Assembly: GCF_017912555.1 (NCBI RefSeq)
Contig: NZ_JAERSD010000016.1
Location: 1-64,000, forward strand
Source: Bacillus sp. REN3
GTDB lineage: Bacteria; Bacillota; Bacilli; Bacillales; Cytobacillaceae
Direction: 5' to 3'
DNA: 64,000 nucleotides
Of the stretch, positions 1-7,667 are shown one piece after another. Numbering within the stretch: the first letter of the stretch is position 1; each line of letters begins with the position of its first letter. The notes under the pieces were generated by a model. The model had not been told where the DNA came from. It did no database searches and saw only the letters and a program-made list of their open reading frames with translations. The translations under genes and the position numbers were made by a program.

Positions 1-159
1 TCAAAGGATAGGACGCTTGGTTGGGGATGCCAATGGATGGCTGGCTAGAATTGTCCGGCCCATTGTAAATATTAATTTATGGATACATACCCGTTCTGCA
101 TTCACTGTCCAATAACCTCTGATTTACACTCATGATAGACACAGAGAGGAGTGTATATC

Positions 160-534
160 ATGGGTTATGGTAAGAGATCAGAGGAATTGGCAGTTCAGCG
201 TTATCAGCTGATAGCCCCCCTCTTGGCAGAGGGGCTCGATGCAGGGAAAGCAAAGGAGTTAAAAGATCAAATAACGAAGGCCAGCGGCCTATCGGAGAGG
301 ACCATCAGGAGATATTTGGCCCAATACCGAAAAGAGGGATTTGAGGGCTTAAAGCCACAAGCTAGGACAGGTACCCGGAATACAGAAGCCGTTCCCCATC
401 ATTTGTTGGAACAGGCGATCATCCTTCGCAAGGAAGTTCCTAGCCGGAGTGTATCGCAGATCATCCAGATTCTCGAATGGGAAGTTACATTAATAGATGT
501 AGTAAAAAGAGGGTCAGTTCCGATAAGGAAGTGA
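160..534 (+). pseudogene. Truncated insertion-sequence transposase (N-terminal part)
   Basis: The reading frame starts at ATG 160 behind GAGAGGA (144-150) and encodes a helix-turn-helix region (around SGLSERTIRRYLAQYRKEG) of the kind found at the N-terminus of DDE transposases with a Mu/IS481-like layout. Similarity to such proteins appears to stop near residue 108 (ILEWE, about position 484). The last 17 codons are unrelated and run through a terminator hairpin to a stop at 532-534. The DDE catalytic domain, several hundred residues in full-length relatives, is absent, so this cannot be an active transposase. The abrupt break suggests a later insertion or deletion at about 484. An intact short HTH protein is the alternative, but less likely. 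Confidence 0.6.
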
Positions 535-546
535 CCCTCTTTTTTT
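504..546 (+). terminator. Intrinsic terminator after the transposase remnant
   Basis: A 13-bp stem pairs AAAAAGAGGGTCA (504-516) with the complementary arm at 532-544, with a 15-nt loop, and leads into a run of seven T. This is a strong Rho-independent terminator. It lies exactly past the point where transposase similarity ends, so it probably belongs to the neighbouring element rather than to the insertion sequence. Confidence 0.75.
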
Positions 547-707
547 AATAAAATAAATAATTATTTTATTGATTTAATTAACGAGTGCAAATTTTGCTAC
601 GTTGTTTAATGGAATGGATTAGGTGAATGTAACGAACCAAATCAAGAATCTCCAATAAATATTTAAAGGTAAAAATACTCCAAACTAAATGAGAGGAACG
701 AGTGTTT

Positions 708-932
708 ATGATGAATAAATACACGCACGTAAAGTGTTTAAAAGATGTTTTTATAGATGATGTAATCGTTTTTAAGAAGGATAAAATTTATAAAATAGTG
801 GGGACGGATTTTCGCTCATTTGTTTATTATATCGAACCTGAATATTATGAAGGTGATTGGTTGCCTGAGGAATTTACTGTGACTCCCTTAGATACAAATT
901 TTAAGTTTTTAGTTATCCATGAAAAAAAATAA
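708..932 (+). CDS. Small hypothetical protein (74 aa)
   Basis: I do not recognise this protein. The start at ATG 708 (or ATG 711) is chosen because GAGAGG lies at 691-696; an in-frame GTG at 702 is too close to that site. The product is acidic and aromatic-rich (FVYYIEPEYYEGDWLPEEF) with no signal peptide or membrane segment, and reads like a small beta-rich domain of the sort common in phage and integrative-element cargo. Codon use is very AT-rich, unlike the core genes after 3.3 kb but like the recombinase downstream, which supports membership of the same mobile element. Function unknown. Confidence 0.55.
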   Translation: MMNKYTHVKCLKDVFIDDVIVFKKDKIYKIVGTDFRSFVYYIEPEYYEGDWLPEEFTVTPLDTNFKFLVIHEKK

Positions 933-1098
933 GGGATTGCAGAAATCACATCTTCAATTCATTAAAATTGTGTAAGTTTAACAAAGTTAATACATTTTAA
1001 TTTAATACATCCATTTTTTCTCCCTTCTCTACCCTATATGAGCGATAAGGAATAGGACAATCCGACGCTTACATATTTTGTGGTGAGGAGGCGGAGAA

Positions 1099-1266
1099 AT
1101 GAAGAAAAAAAAATATACTTTGATATTAAAAGAGGTTTCTTCAGGTAAAACCGCAGATGAAGTTATTGAGGATCTGATTGAAAAAACAATAAAGGAAGTA
1201 AGAACAAAGTTTGAATTAAATCATTTTCTGAAAAATAACAACAAAAGAAACATTCCTCATAGCTGA
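1099..1266 (+). CDS. Small protein of 55 aa directly upstream of the serine recombinase
   Basis: ATG 1099 follows a strong ribosome binding site (GAGGAGGCGGAG, 1085-1096). The product begins MKKKKYTLILKEVSSGKT, is highly charged and probably helical (DEVIEDLIEKTIKEVRTKFE), and ends at TGA 1264-1266, only 35 bases before the recombinase start. The tight spacing points to co-transcription with the recombinase. Small basic proteins beside large serine recombinases sometimes act as directionality or accessory factors; that role here is inference from position only. Confidence 0.55.
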   Translation: MKKKKYTLILKEVSSGKTADEVIEDLIEKTIKEVRTKFELNHFLKNNNKRNIPHS

Positions 1267-1301
1267 GATGTGGGGACTTTTTATAGGAGTTGAAGGTAAT
1301 T

Positions 1302-2870
1302 ATGTCAAACGATTATATAACAGCAAGTTACACAAGGGTGTCAACTTTAAAAGCTTCGCAAAAGGATTCTCCTGAGCATCAAAGAATGTTATGTAAAGAA
1401 AAGGCAATGGTTGAAGGATTACAGCTGGATTATGAGTATGAGGATAGAAGTTCAGGAACTTCAATTATCAACCGAGATGATATACAAAATATGATTAAAG
1501 ATGCCGAAAAGGGTTTTTTTAAAACAATAATATTCTCATCATTATCAAGGTTTTCAAGGGATACTTTAGATTCCTTGAGTTTAAAAAGAATTCTTGTTGA
1601 TAAATTAAATGTTCGTTTAATTTCAATTGAAGAAGGATATGATTCGAAATTTGACAAAGATGAATTAAAATTTCAAATTCTTTCTGCTGTAAATCAAAAA
1701 CTATCTGAGCAGATATCTATTTCAAGCAGGCGAGGGATTCGGCAATCTGCAAAAAAAGGGAATTTTACAGGTTCCCATGCACCATATGGGTATCGAAAGG
1801 AGAATAACGAAAAAATAAAAACTTTAAAGATAGTAGAAAAAGACGCTAACATTGTAAAACTAATCTTCGACCTTTACTGTAATAATAATATGGGGGAAAA
1901 AGCAATTACTATTTTTTTAAATGAAAAAGATATCCCTTCACCCAAAGGGGAAATATGGGGAGTTACAACCATCCAGAGGATTTTGCAAAACGAAGCTTAT
2001 ACTGGTCGGAATGTTTATAATAAATATGAGATAAAGAATGTCTACAATGATATAAATAATTTACAAGACCGTTCGAAAAAATTGGTACAAAGGGAAAAAG
2101 AAAAATGGGAAAGAAATGAGGGGAAAAATTGGGAGCCAATAGTTGATGATGAAGTTTTTAACAAAGCTCAAATATTGAGATTAAAACGAGGTGGAGGGAA
2201 ACGTGGAGGAATTAGAAATAATAAAGTGAATCCATTTGCAGGTATTTTAAAATGTGCTCACTGTGGAAGTAATTTTGTTTCTATGAAATCAGGAAACAAA
2301 GGAAATGAATATAGATATCTCATTTGTTCTACCCGAAGAAGGAAAGGATCAAAGGGGTGTGAAAATAAAACCTGGCTTCCACTCACTGATTTCCGAAATG
2401 ATGTTTTAAAGAACATCATACAAAAGTTATCTAAAGTCATTGATTCTAATAAAAGAAGTAATTCTTTAGAAATAATTGAAGAACCCAAATATAGTCATAT
2501 TAATGAAAAAAAGAAAAAAGAAATCGAAAATAAAATTAACCAAACCCGCAAATTGTTGTTTGAGGCAAGAAGGGATTATAAATTAGGAGAGATTGACCAG
2601 GAACAATATGAATTTGACAAAAAAGAGTTTGAGAAAGAACTGGAAGAATGTAAATTTAAATTGGCAAACCTAACAAATAATGTTGATACACACATCAAAC
2701 AAGAGGTATTTCAACTCGAAGTAAAGAAAGCATTGATTAATTTAACGAATATGGACTTCAAAGATACTGGAAAACTTCAAGAGGTTTTACGAGGCGTGAT
2801 TTATGAAATATTAGTTGACAAAGATGGGAATTCAGAAGTTTTCTTCCCGGTCGGTTTTTTATCTGACTAG
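1302..2870 (+). CDS. Large serine recombinase (site-specific integrase/excisionase)
   Basis: A 522-residue large serine recombinase. Residues about 5-150 form the resolvase-type catalytic domain: YTRVST carries the expected nucleophilic serine, followed by SSLSRFSRD. The Recombinase domain follows (APYGYRKE, about 160-260), then a zinc ribbon (CAHCG, with further cysteines at LICS and GCEN, about 320-355), then a charged C-terminal coiled coil. This order is that of phage and transposon integrases of Bacillota, including those that excise elements from sporulation genes. ATG 1302 is preferred over TTG 1290 because GAAGG lies at 1292-1296. The gene is AT-rich relative to the core chromosome. 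It stops 12 bases before a response-regulator fragment, so the attachment site is probably at its 3' side. It appears intact. Confidence 0.9.
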   Translation: MSNDYITASYTRVSTLKASQKDSPEHQRMLCKEKAMVEGLQLDYEYEDRSSGTSIINRDDIQNMIKDAEKGFFKTIIFSSLSRFSRDTLDSLSLKRILVDKLNVRLISIEEGYDSKFDKDELKFQILSAVNQKLSEQISISSRRGIRQSAKKGNFTGSHAPYGYRKENNEKIKTLKIVEKDANIVKLIFDLYCNNNMGEKAITIFLNEKDIPSPKGEIWGVTTIQRILQNEAYTGRNVYNKYEIKNVYNDINNLQDRSKKLVQREKEKWERNEGKNWEPIVDDEVFNKAQILRLKRGGGKRGGIRNNKVNPFAGILKCAHCGSNFVSMKSGNKGNEYRYLICSTRRRKGSKGCENKTWLPLTDFRNDVLKNIIQKLSKVIDSNKRSNSLEIIEEPKYSHINEKKKKEIENKINQTRKLLFEARRDYKLGEIDQEQYEFDKKEFEKELEECKFKLANLTNNVDTHIKQEVFQLEVKKALINLTNMDFKDTGKLQEVLRGVIYEILVDKDGNSEVFFPVGFLSD

Positions 2871-2882
2871 ATTGATTTTATT

Positions 2883-2981
2883 TATTCAAAACACATTTCA
2901 AACGCCATGCAAAAGCTTGGTGTAAAGGGGCGTTCCCAAGCTGTTGTAGAGCTCCTGCGAATGGGAGAGCTAAAGCTATAA
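2883..2981 (+). pseudogene. 3' end of a LuxR/NarL-type response regulator gene, separated from its 5' part
   Basis: In the frame ending at TAA 2979-2981 the sequence reads SNAMQKLGVKGRSQAVVELL followed by RMGELKL. This is the classic C-terminal end of a LuxR-type helix-turn-helix in DegU/LiaR-like response regulators (recognition helix and last helix). No start codon, receiver domain or upstream half is present; the similarity begins at about 2883, just after the recombinase stop. Either the rest of the gene lies left of the window beyond an integrated element, or it has been lost. A terminator follows directly, consistent with the true 3' end of a gene. Confidence 0.75.
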
Positions 2982-2985
2982 TAAC

Positions 2986-3017
2986 AAAACCGGCTTTCCT
3001 TCAGGAGGCCGGTTTTG
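2986..3017 (+). terminator. Terminator of the interrupted response regulator gene
   Basis: AAAACCGGC (2986-2994) pairs with GCCGGTTTT (3009-3017) around a 14-nt loop, five bases after the response-regulator stop codon. The T tract is short and part of the stem, but the position right after the stop supports a terminator. Confidence 0.65.
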
Positions 3018-3067
3018 GATTTCCGATATGCAGATGAGATATCCACACTTTAATTTCGAGGTAAGGG

Positions 3068-3142
3068 TTAATTTTGCCTCTGGGTAACCTCTGCTTCATA
3101 CTCCAAGATTTCATTCAAGAAATGGTCTAATGTACGGAACAT
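3068..3142 (-). CDS. Possible 24-residue small protein with a near-perfect ribosome binding site
   Basis: On the minus strand AAGGAGG lies seven bases before ATG (3142-3140), and the frame runs 24 codons to TAA (3070-3068). The product is acidic and amphipathic, starting MFRTLDHFLNEILEYEAE. It lies downstream of the MocR gene in the same direction, behind two hairpins. The strong Shine-Dalgarno match makes chance less likely, but the frame is very short and I recognise no family. It could also be a leader peptide. Confidence 0.35.
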   Translation of the reverse strand: MFRTLDHFLNEILEYEAEVTQRQN

Positions 3143-3169
3143 ACGAACCTCCTTGGTTTCCTCTTTTCC

Positions 3170-3227
3170 AGTGGGCTGCTTAAGCCCACTCTATCAGATT
3201 TAACATCGCCTGGAATAAAAGGCGATG
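3170..3227 (-). other. Two tandem hairpins upstream of the 24-codon frame
   Basis: Stem 1: AGTGGGCT (3170-3177) with AGCCCACT (3183-3190). Stem 2: CATCGCC (3204-3210) with GGCGATG (3221-3227). Neither is followed by a T run on either strand, so they are poor intrinsic terminators. They lie just upstream of the strong ribosome binding site of the 24-codon minus-strand frame and may be RNA structures in the 3' trailer of the MocR transcript. Confidence 0.4.
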
Positions 3228-3325
3228 GAAAATCGCAAGAGAAGAGCCTAACCTTTTTCCGCCTGAATGCATCCAAATCACTTGGCAGATGTTCCTTATA
3301 TTATGGATTGCATTGTGCCTTTTTT

Positions 3326-4744
3326 CTAGGAATGATGAATTGACAGGGCCTGCTTGAGTCTGGCAACGCCTTCTTCTATTTCTTCGTTGTTTAGATGCCC
3401 ATACCCCAGAATAAGCTGGTTAAGATTTTTTCCTTTTTCAATGGCATGTTCCTGTACAGAATAGACCTTTACTCCAAATTGTTCAATTTTTCCAAGCATT
3501 TCTTCTGAAAACGGCATTTCCTCAAACTCAGCAATGAGGTGCAGGCCTGTGGAATGGCCCAGAATTTCAACCTTATTTGAAAAAGAACTTTCTAAACACT
3601 GGATAAGGATATCCCTTCTGCTTTTGTAAATTTTTTTCATTTTTGCGATATGTTTTTCTAGATAGCCTTCTTGTATAAAATAGGCAAGAACAAGCTGGTC
3701 TATTGAAGGCGTATGGAGATCTGAGAACCATTTTAGCCTGCGGCCTTCCTCAATCAGCTGTGACGGCAGGATTAAATAGCCCATCCTGAGTGCCGGTGAC
3801 AAAATTTTGCTGAATGAACCAATATAGAGGACACGAGCAGGCTCTACTCCCTGCAATGAACTTACAGGGGGGCCATCATACCGGAACTCACTGTCATAGT
3901 CGTCCTCAATGATATAACAATTTCTTTTTCTTGAATAATGGATCAATTGAATTCTTCGCTGAATCGGAAGTGTGCCTCCCAGTGGAAACTGGTGGGAGGG
4001 AGTCACATAGACGAGCCTAGGGCTCAGCTCCAAAGGCAGCATCGAGGTCATCATCCCATCTTTATCAACCGGAATTGGGTAAAGCTGTGCGCCAGTTGAT
4101 TCAAATATTGCTTGAATATCTTGAGTGATTGGATCCTCCATCATAACCGTTTCACCTGGTGATAATAGCAATTTAGAGACAAGTGCCATAGCCTGGGTGG
4201 CGCCGGATGTAATTACAATTTGATCAGGGTGGCATTCGACACCTCTCGTTTTCAGTAAATAGAGCGACAAAGCCCGCCTTAATTCCATGCGCCCTTCCGG
4301 AATATCATACCCGAACGTATAAGGCGGCGTATCATTCCAGATGGCAGAGGATAATCTGGCCCATATTTTTCGCGGGAATAAATCCAATGCAGGTATACCG
4401 GAACGAAAATCAATGATGTTATGGGCAGTATTGTTCTTTTCATCCTCGCCGGACAAACGGAACGGAGACGCGTTTCTATACTGTTCCAGAAAAGTTCCTG
4501 AAGCAACATAGGTCCCTGCACCCGTCCGCGAGTTAATGAAACCTTCGGCGGCAAGTTGATCATACGCTTCAATTACGATGTTCCGGGAAACTTTCAATTC
4601 AGCTGAAAGCTCTCGCGTAGAGGGGAGCTTATCACCGGATTTTAAATGGCCAGATAAGATTCTTTCGCGGATATGCTGATGAATCTGCCTGATTAACGGA
4701 ATATCGAGTGATCGGTCAATGGGAATCCAAAGCATCGTTTTCAT
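3326..4744 (-). CDS. MocR/GabR-family transcriptional regulator with aminotransferase-like domain
   Basis: The 472-residue protein has an N-terminal GntR-type winged helix (about residues 10-80; LPSTRELSAELKVSRN and GFINSRTGAGTYVAS) joined to a fold-type I aminotransferase domain. The lysine expected to bind pyridoxal phosphate is in IGSFSKILSPALRMGY. MocR regulators use the aminotransferase domain as a ligand sensor for PLP or amino acids. The start at 4744 (MKTMLWIPID) or 4735 (MLWIPID) is preferred over the upstream ATG at 4813, because AAAGGAG lies just before 4744 and the longer form would code through the operator repeats. It is divergent from a proline-dehydrogenase-like gene, its probable target. 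The effector is unknown. Confidence 0.88.
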   Translation of the reverse strand: MKTMLWIPIDRSLDIPLIRQIHQHIRERILSGHLKSGDKLPSTRELSAELKVSRNIVIEAYDQLAAEGFINSRTGAGTYVASGTFLEQYRNASPFRLSGEDEKNNTAHNIIDFRSGIPALDLFPRKIWARLSSAIWNDTPPYTFGYDIPEGRMELRRALSLYLLKTRGVECHPDQIVITSGATQAMALVSKLLLSPGETVMMEDPITQDIQAIFESTGAQLYPIPVDKDGMMTSMLPLELSPRLVYVTPSHQFPLGGTLPIQRRIQLIHYSRKRNCYIIEDDYDSEFRYDGPPVSSLQGVEPARVLYIGSFSKILSPALRMGYLILPSQLIEEGRRLKWFSDLHTPSIDQLVLAYFIQEGYLEKHIAKMKKIYKSRRDILIQCLESSFSNKVEILGHSTGLHLIAEFEEMPFSEEMLGKIEQFGVKVYSVQEHAIEKGKNLNQLILGYGHLNNEEIEEGVARLKQALSIHHS

Positions 4745-4757
4745 TTTCTCCTTTGTA

Positions 4758-4836
4758 AAAGTGGTACCATCAAAAAACATGATAAGTGGTACTAATCCAA
4801 ACCATTTTATCATGATAAAGTGGACTAAAATATAAT
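4758..4836 (+). promoter_or_regulatory. MocR-type operator repeats and -10 element between the divergent genes
   Basis: Three copies of an AAAGTGG-type motif are visible: AAAGTGGTACCA (4758-4769), TAAGTGGTACTA (4783-4794) and AAAGTGGACTAA (4817-4828). The last two extend into a longer direct repeat beginning CATGATAA (4779 and 4811, 32 bp apart). The motif resembles published PdxR/MocR operators (AAAGTGGWCTA-like). A TATAAT at 4831-4836 directly follows the third copy and no good -35 is present, which fits an activator-dependent promoter for the downstream gene. Binding by the adjacent regulator is inferred. Confidence 0.6.
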
Positions 4837-4856
4837 AAAAGAGGAGAGATACGATC

Positions 4857-5819
4857 TTGAAGAGCCCTGAAGTCCAAGTTGCTCAAGCCCTAAAGTCGAT
4901 TGCGCGAAATCTGCATATTAAATCCTATATCCAGCAATCCGAGGAACTGTACCCTTTATTATTAAAGGCGGCCAACCGGTTTGTTGCCGGTGAAAAGAAA
5001 AAAGATGGAATCGAGATCGCAAATGAATTGATTTCCAGAGGATACTCGATCTCACTGGAATATATAGGAGAAAATACAGGCGAGAGTGAAGAATGCATTA
5101 AGGCTAAAGACGAATTTTTGCATCTGATTGAAGAAATGGGTTCAATGGCCATAAAGCAAACTGTATCACTGGATCTTTCCCATATTGGATTATTGGCAAG
5201 TCGAGAGAAAGCTTACAGCCATTTGCATCAAATAGCCCAAAAAGCAGCCCGGTATGGAATAACAGTTATGATCAGTATGGAAGAATCAGCTAAAACAGAT
5301 GCCATTTTGAATCTTTACAAAAAAGCTTCGGAACAGTATCAAAATGTAGGGATAACAATTCAGGCACACTTAAATCGGTCTTTTGACGATCTTCAGGAAC
5401 TCATTCACTATCCAGGAAAAATCCGGGTTGTCAAAGGAGCTTACCAGGAACCTTCCAGCATTGCAATGACAAGGTCAAAGGAATTAGATAATCGCTATCT
5501 GGAGTTTGTCGAACGGTTAACTGAAGCCGGGCACCCGGTATCCATAGCAACACATGATGAATACCTTATTCAGGAAATAGAGCGCCGCCAGATATTGGAC
5601 CAATCGATTACGGAAATTGAAATGCTCTACGGAATACGACCGGATTTATCCAAGACCTTGAGATCAAAAGGGTACAATTGCAAAGTTTACTTAACTTATG
5701 GGCAAGAGTGGTATCTGTATTTATGCCATCGAATCGCTGAATATCCGGAGAACCTGTACATTGCGGTAAAAGATATGATTGAACCAAGCGATAAACACAA
5801 AAGCCTTTCCTACTATTAA
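4857..5819 (+). CDS. Proline dehydrogenase family protein (FAD-dependent), divergent active site
   Basis: The 320-residue protein matches the PRODH TIM-barrel family in length and layout: LDLSHIGLL near residue 105, RVVKGAYQEP near 195, ATHDEYLI, MLYGIRPDL near 265, and the C-terminal motif YGQEWYLYLCHRIAEYPEN near 285. True proline dehydrogenases oxidise proline to pyrroline-5-carboxylate with FAD. Here the paired arginines that hold the proline carboxylate (usually RRxAE) read HRIAE, and the usual QAYLxR reads QAHLNR, so the substrate may differ. The TTG start is chosen for GAGGAG at 4841-4846. It is probably controlled by the divergent MocR regulator. Family membership is fairly sure; the substrate is not. 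Confidence 0.75.
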   Translation: MKSPEVQVAQALKSIARNLHIKSYIQQSEELYPLLLKAANRFVAGEKKKDGIEIANELISRGYSISLEYIGENTGESEECIKAKDEFLHLIEEMGSMAIKQTVSLDLSHIGLLASREKAYSHLHQIAQKAARYGITVMISMEESAKTDAILNLYKKASEQYQNVGITIQAHLNRSFDDLQELIHYPGKIRVVKGAYQEPSSIAMTRSKELDNRYLEFVERLTEAGHPVSIATHDEYLIQEIERRQILDQSITEIEMLYGIRPDLSKTLRSKGYNCKVYLTYGQEWYLYLCHRIAEYPENLYIAVKDMIEPSDKHKSLSYY

Positions 5820-6126
5820 AAAATTGTTGGATTAAGAGTTCAGCCGCACTTAGTTTGGATAGAGCGAATATGAAGGACTTAAAATGGGAGGCAGTAACAG
5901 CAATATCCTTTGATAACGGGGGAAAGCTCCAAAACGTAAGCAATGGATGTTTTATTGATCGCAACACATGCTCCATCGATTGATGAATAACGCCAGGGGG
6001 AGCGGCTCTTCCTGAGAGAGTGCTTTCCTAATAAAGAATTGCGAAAGCAAAAAGCCATTTGTATAAAAATAAAATTCTTCGAATAACTTCCATTCAGCAA
6101 GGAATGGATCAGAATTCCATCATTAA
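5820..6126 (+). other. Intergenic stretch without a recognised gene
   Basis: About 300 bases between the proline-dehydrogenase-like gene and a terminator. Frames on both strands are short, lack convincing ribosome binding sites and encode nothing I recognise. No riboswitch core that I know is visible. Confidence 0.5.
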
Positions 6127-6165
6127 GGCCGGCCACCGTGACAGGGGCCGGTTAAGTTGTTTTTT
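6127..6165 (+). terminator. Probable intrinsic terminator
   Basis: GGCCGGCC (6127-6134) pairs, with two G-U pairs, with GGCCGGTT (6146-6153), and a T-rich tract follows at 6157-6165. It may end the transcript of the proline-dehydrogenase-like gene. The distance from the stop (about 300 bases) makes this uncertain. Confidence 0.5.
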
Positions 6166-6328
6166 AGAGTTGTTTTCATCAGCCAGGGTGGTCTATTATG
6201 AATTCTTCCTTGAAATTTGTGTGAAAAAAGTAGAAAATAAGGGCAATAGGGCGCTATATTGAAAAGCTTGATCCCTTCAAGGTTTTCTCAGATAAAATAG
6301 TGGATGCTGTCATCTAGGAGGTGTGGGT

Positions 6329-6787
6329 ATGAATACAGAAGATGTCCAAAATGAAATGGATCTGGAAACAGTTGCAGGCATAGAAAAAGACTTGCGTTAC
6401 ATAGCGGGGCTCATTAAGCAAAAAGGCCGTGAACTCTTAAGCAATTATACTATTACACCGCCTCAATTCGTTGCTTTGCAATGGTTGTTTGAAGATGGGG
6501 ATATGACGATCGGGGAATTGTCGAACAAAATGTTCCTTGCGTGCAGCACGACGACGGACCTTGTAGACAGGATGGAGAAAAACGAACTTGTTGTAAGGGT
6601 GAAGGATCCGAGTGATAGGAGGGTTGTCAGGATCCATCTGCTCGAAGAAGGAGAAAGGATCATCGATGAGGTAATCAAGAAACGCCAGCTTTACCTTATG
6701 GAAATCCTCAGGGACTTTTCGGGGAATGAAATTTTATCCCTGAAAAGCAATTTATCGAAATTACATCATGAAATGCGTAGAGAATGA
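6329..6787 (+). CDS. ysmB: MarR-family transcriptional regulator (YsmB-like)
   Basis: The 152-residue protein has the MarR winged-helix core: [20 protein letters not shown] (about residues 45-65), [20 protein letters not shown] as the recognition helix, and [12 protein letters not shown] as the wing. ATG 6329 is chosen over GTG 6323 because TAGGAGGTG (6315-6323) is a perfect ribosome binding site for it. The stop overlaps the racemase start by four bases (ATGA). In B. subtilis ysmB likewise sits directly upstream of racE, which supports orthology. MarR proteins usually bind small aromatic or oxidising ligands; the ligand here is unknown. Confidence 0.85.
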   Translation: MNTEDVQNEMDLETVAGIEKDLRYIAGLIKQKGRELLSNYTITPPQFVALQWLFEDGDMTIGELSNKMFLACSTTTDLVDRMEKNELVVRVKDPSDRRVVRIHLLEEGERIIDEVIKKRQLYLMEILRDFSGNEILSLKSNLSKLHHEMRRE

Positions 6788-7596
6788 GGCGAATTTTTTT
6801 GAACAAACCAATCGGCATCATTGATTCAGGAGTTGGCGGATTGACTGTCGCAAAAGAAGTGATGCGCCAGCTGCCATATGAGGAAATTATTTATCTGGGC
6901 GATACAGCAAGATGCCCTTATGGACCGAGACCGGTTGAAGAAGTGAAGAAGTTCACCTGGGAAATGACCCGGTTCCTGCTGGGGAAAAATATTAAAATGC
7001 TAGTGATTGCCTGCAATACGGCAACGGCTGTCGTCCTCGAAGAAATCAGGGAAAAGCTATCCATACCTGTTCTGGGGGTTATCAATCCTGGGGCAAGGAC
7101 AGCGATCAAGGTGACCGACAATTATAGAATCGGAATCATCGGAACTATAGGCACCGTAAAAAGCCGGGCATACGAGCATGCGCTGAAAGCAATCAATCGC
7201 AGCGCCTTCGTGGAAAGCCTGGCATGTCCCAAATTCGTTCCGCTTGTCGAGAGCGGTGAATATGATGGTCCGGTTGCCAAAAAAGTCGTCACAGAAACAT
7301 TGGAGCCCTTGATTGGGAAAGGGCTGGATACATTGATATTAGGATGCACTCACTATCCCTTGCTGGAACCGCTGATCAAGGATGTCATGGGCGAGGGCAT
7401 TCAAGTGATCAGCTCAGGTGAGGAAACTGCAAGGGAAGTCAGCACAATCCTCGACCATAATGATATGTTCGCGGATAGAGATGAGCTGCCGGTGCATTCA
7501 TTTTACACGACCGGATCCAGGACGATTTTCTCGAACATCGCCTCCCAATGGCTAGAACGCCCGATTGATCAAGTGGAAAAAATCAAATTAGGCTGA
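6784..7596 (+). CDS. racE: Glutamate racemase
   Basis: The enzyme interconverts L- and D-glutamate in the cytoplasm, supplying D-glutamate for peptidoglycan (and poly-gamma-glutamate in some bacilli). Visible family motifs are [14 protein letters not shown] at the N-terminus, the catalytic cysteine region VIACNTATA (about residue 75), and the second catalytic cysteine in [11 protein letters not shown] (about 187). Length (270 aa) is typical. The ATG at 6784 overlaps the ysmB stop, implying translational coupling; a TTG at 6799 ([11 protein letters not shown]), which fits known N-termini better, is a real alternative. Followed by a strong terminator. Confidence 0.96.
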   Translation: MRRIFLNKPIGIIDSGVGGLTVAKEVMRQLPYEEIIYLGDTARCPYGPRPVEEVKKFTWEMTRFLLGKNIKMLVIACNTATAVVLEEIREKLSIPVLGVINPGARTAIKVTDNYRIGIIGTIGTVKSRAYEHALKAINRSAFVESLACPKFVPLVESGEYDGPVAKKVVTETLEPLIGKGLDTLILGCTHYPLLEPLIKDVMGEGIQVISSGEETAREVSTILDHNDMFADRDELPVHSFYTTGSRTIFSNIASQWLERPIDQVEKIKLG

Positions 7597-7598
7597 GG

Positions 7599-7640
7599 AG
7601 GCTGTCCCAAACGCATAACTTTTGGGACAGCCTTTTTACT
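7599..7640 (+). terminator. Strong terminator after racE
   Basis: A 13-bp stem pairs AGGCTGTCCCAAA (7599-7611) with TTTGGGACAGCCT (7621-7633), followed by TTTT. It begins two bases after the racE stop and should end the ysmB-racE transcript. Confidence 0.88.
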
Positions 7641-7667
7641 TTTTCTTGTTAGACAACCTGTTGTTTT

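Noticed and set aside
6059-6262. 67-codon frame crossing the terminator before ysmB
   Set aside because: It runs through a terminator hairpin and has no ribosome binding site.
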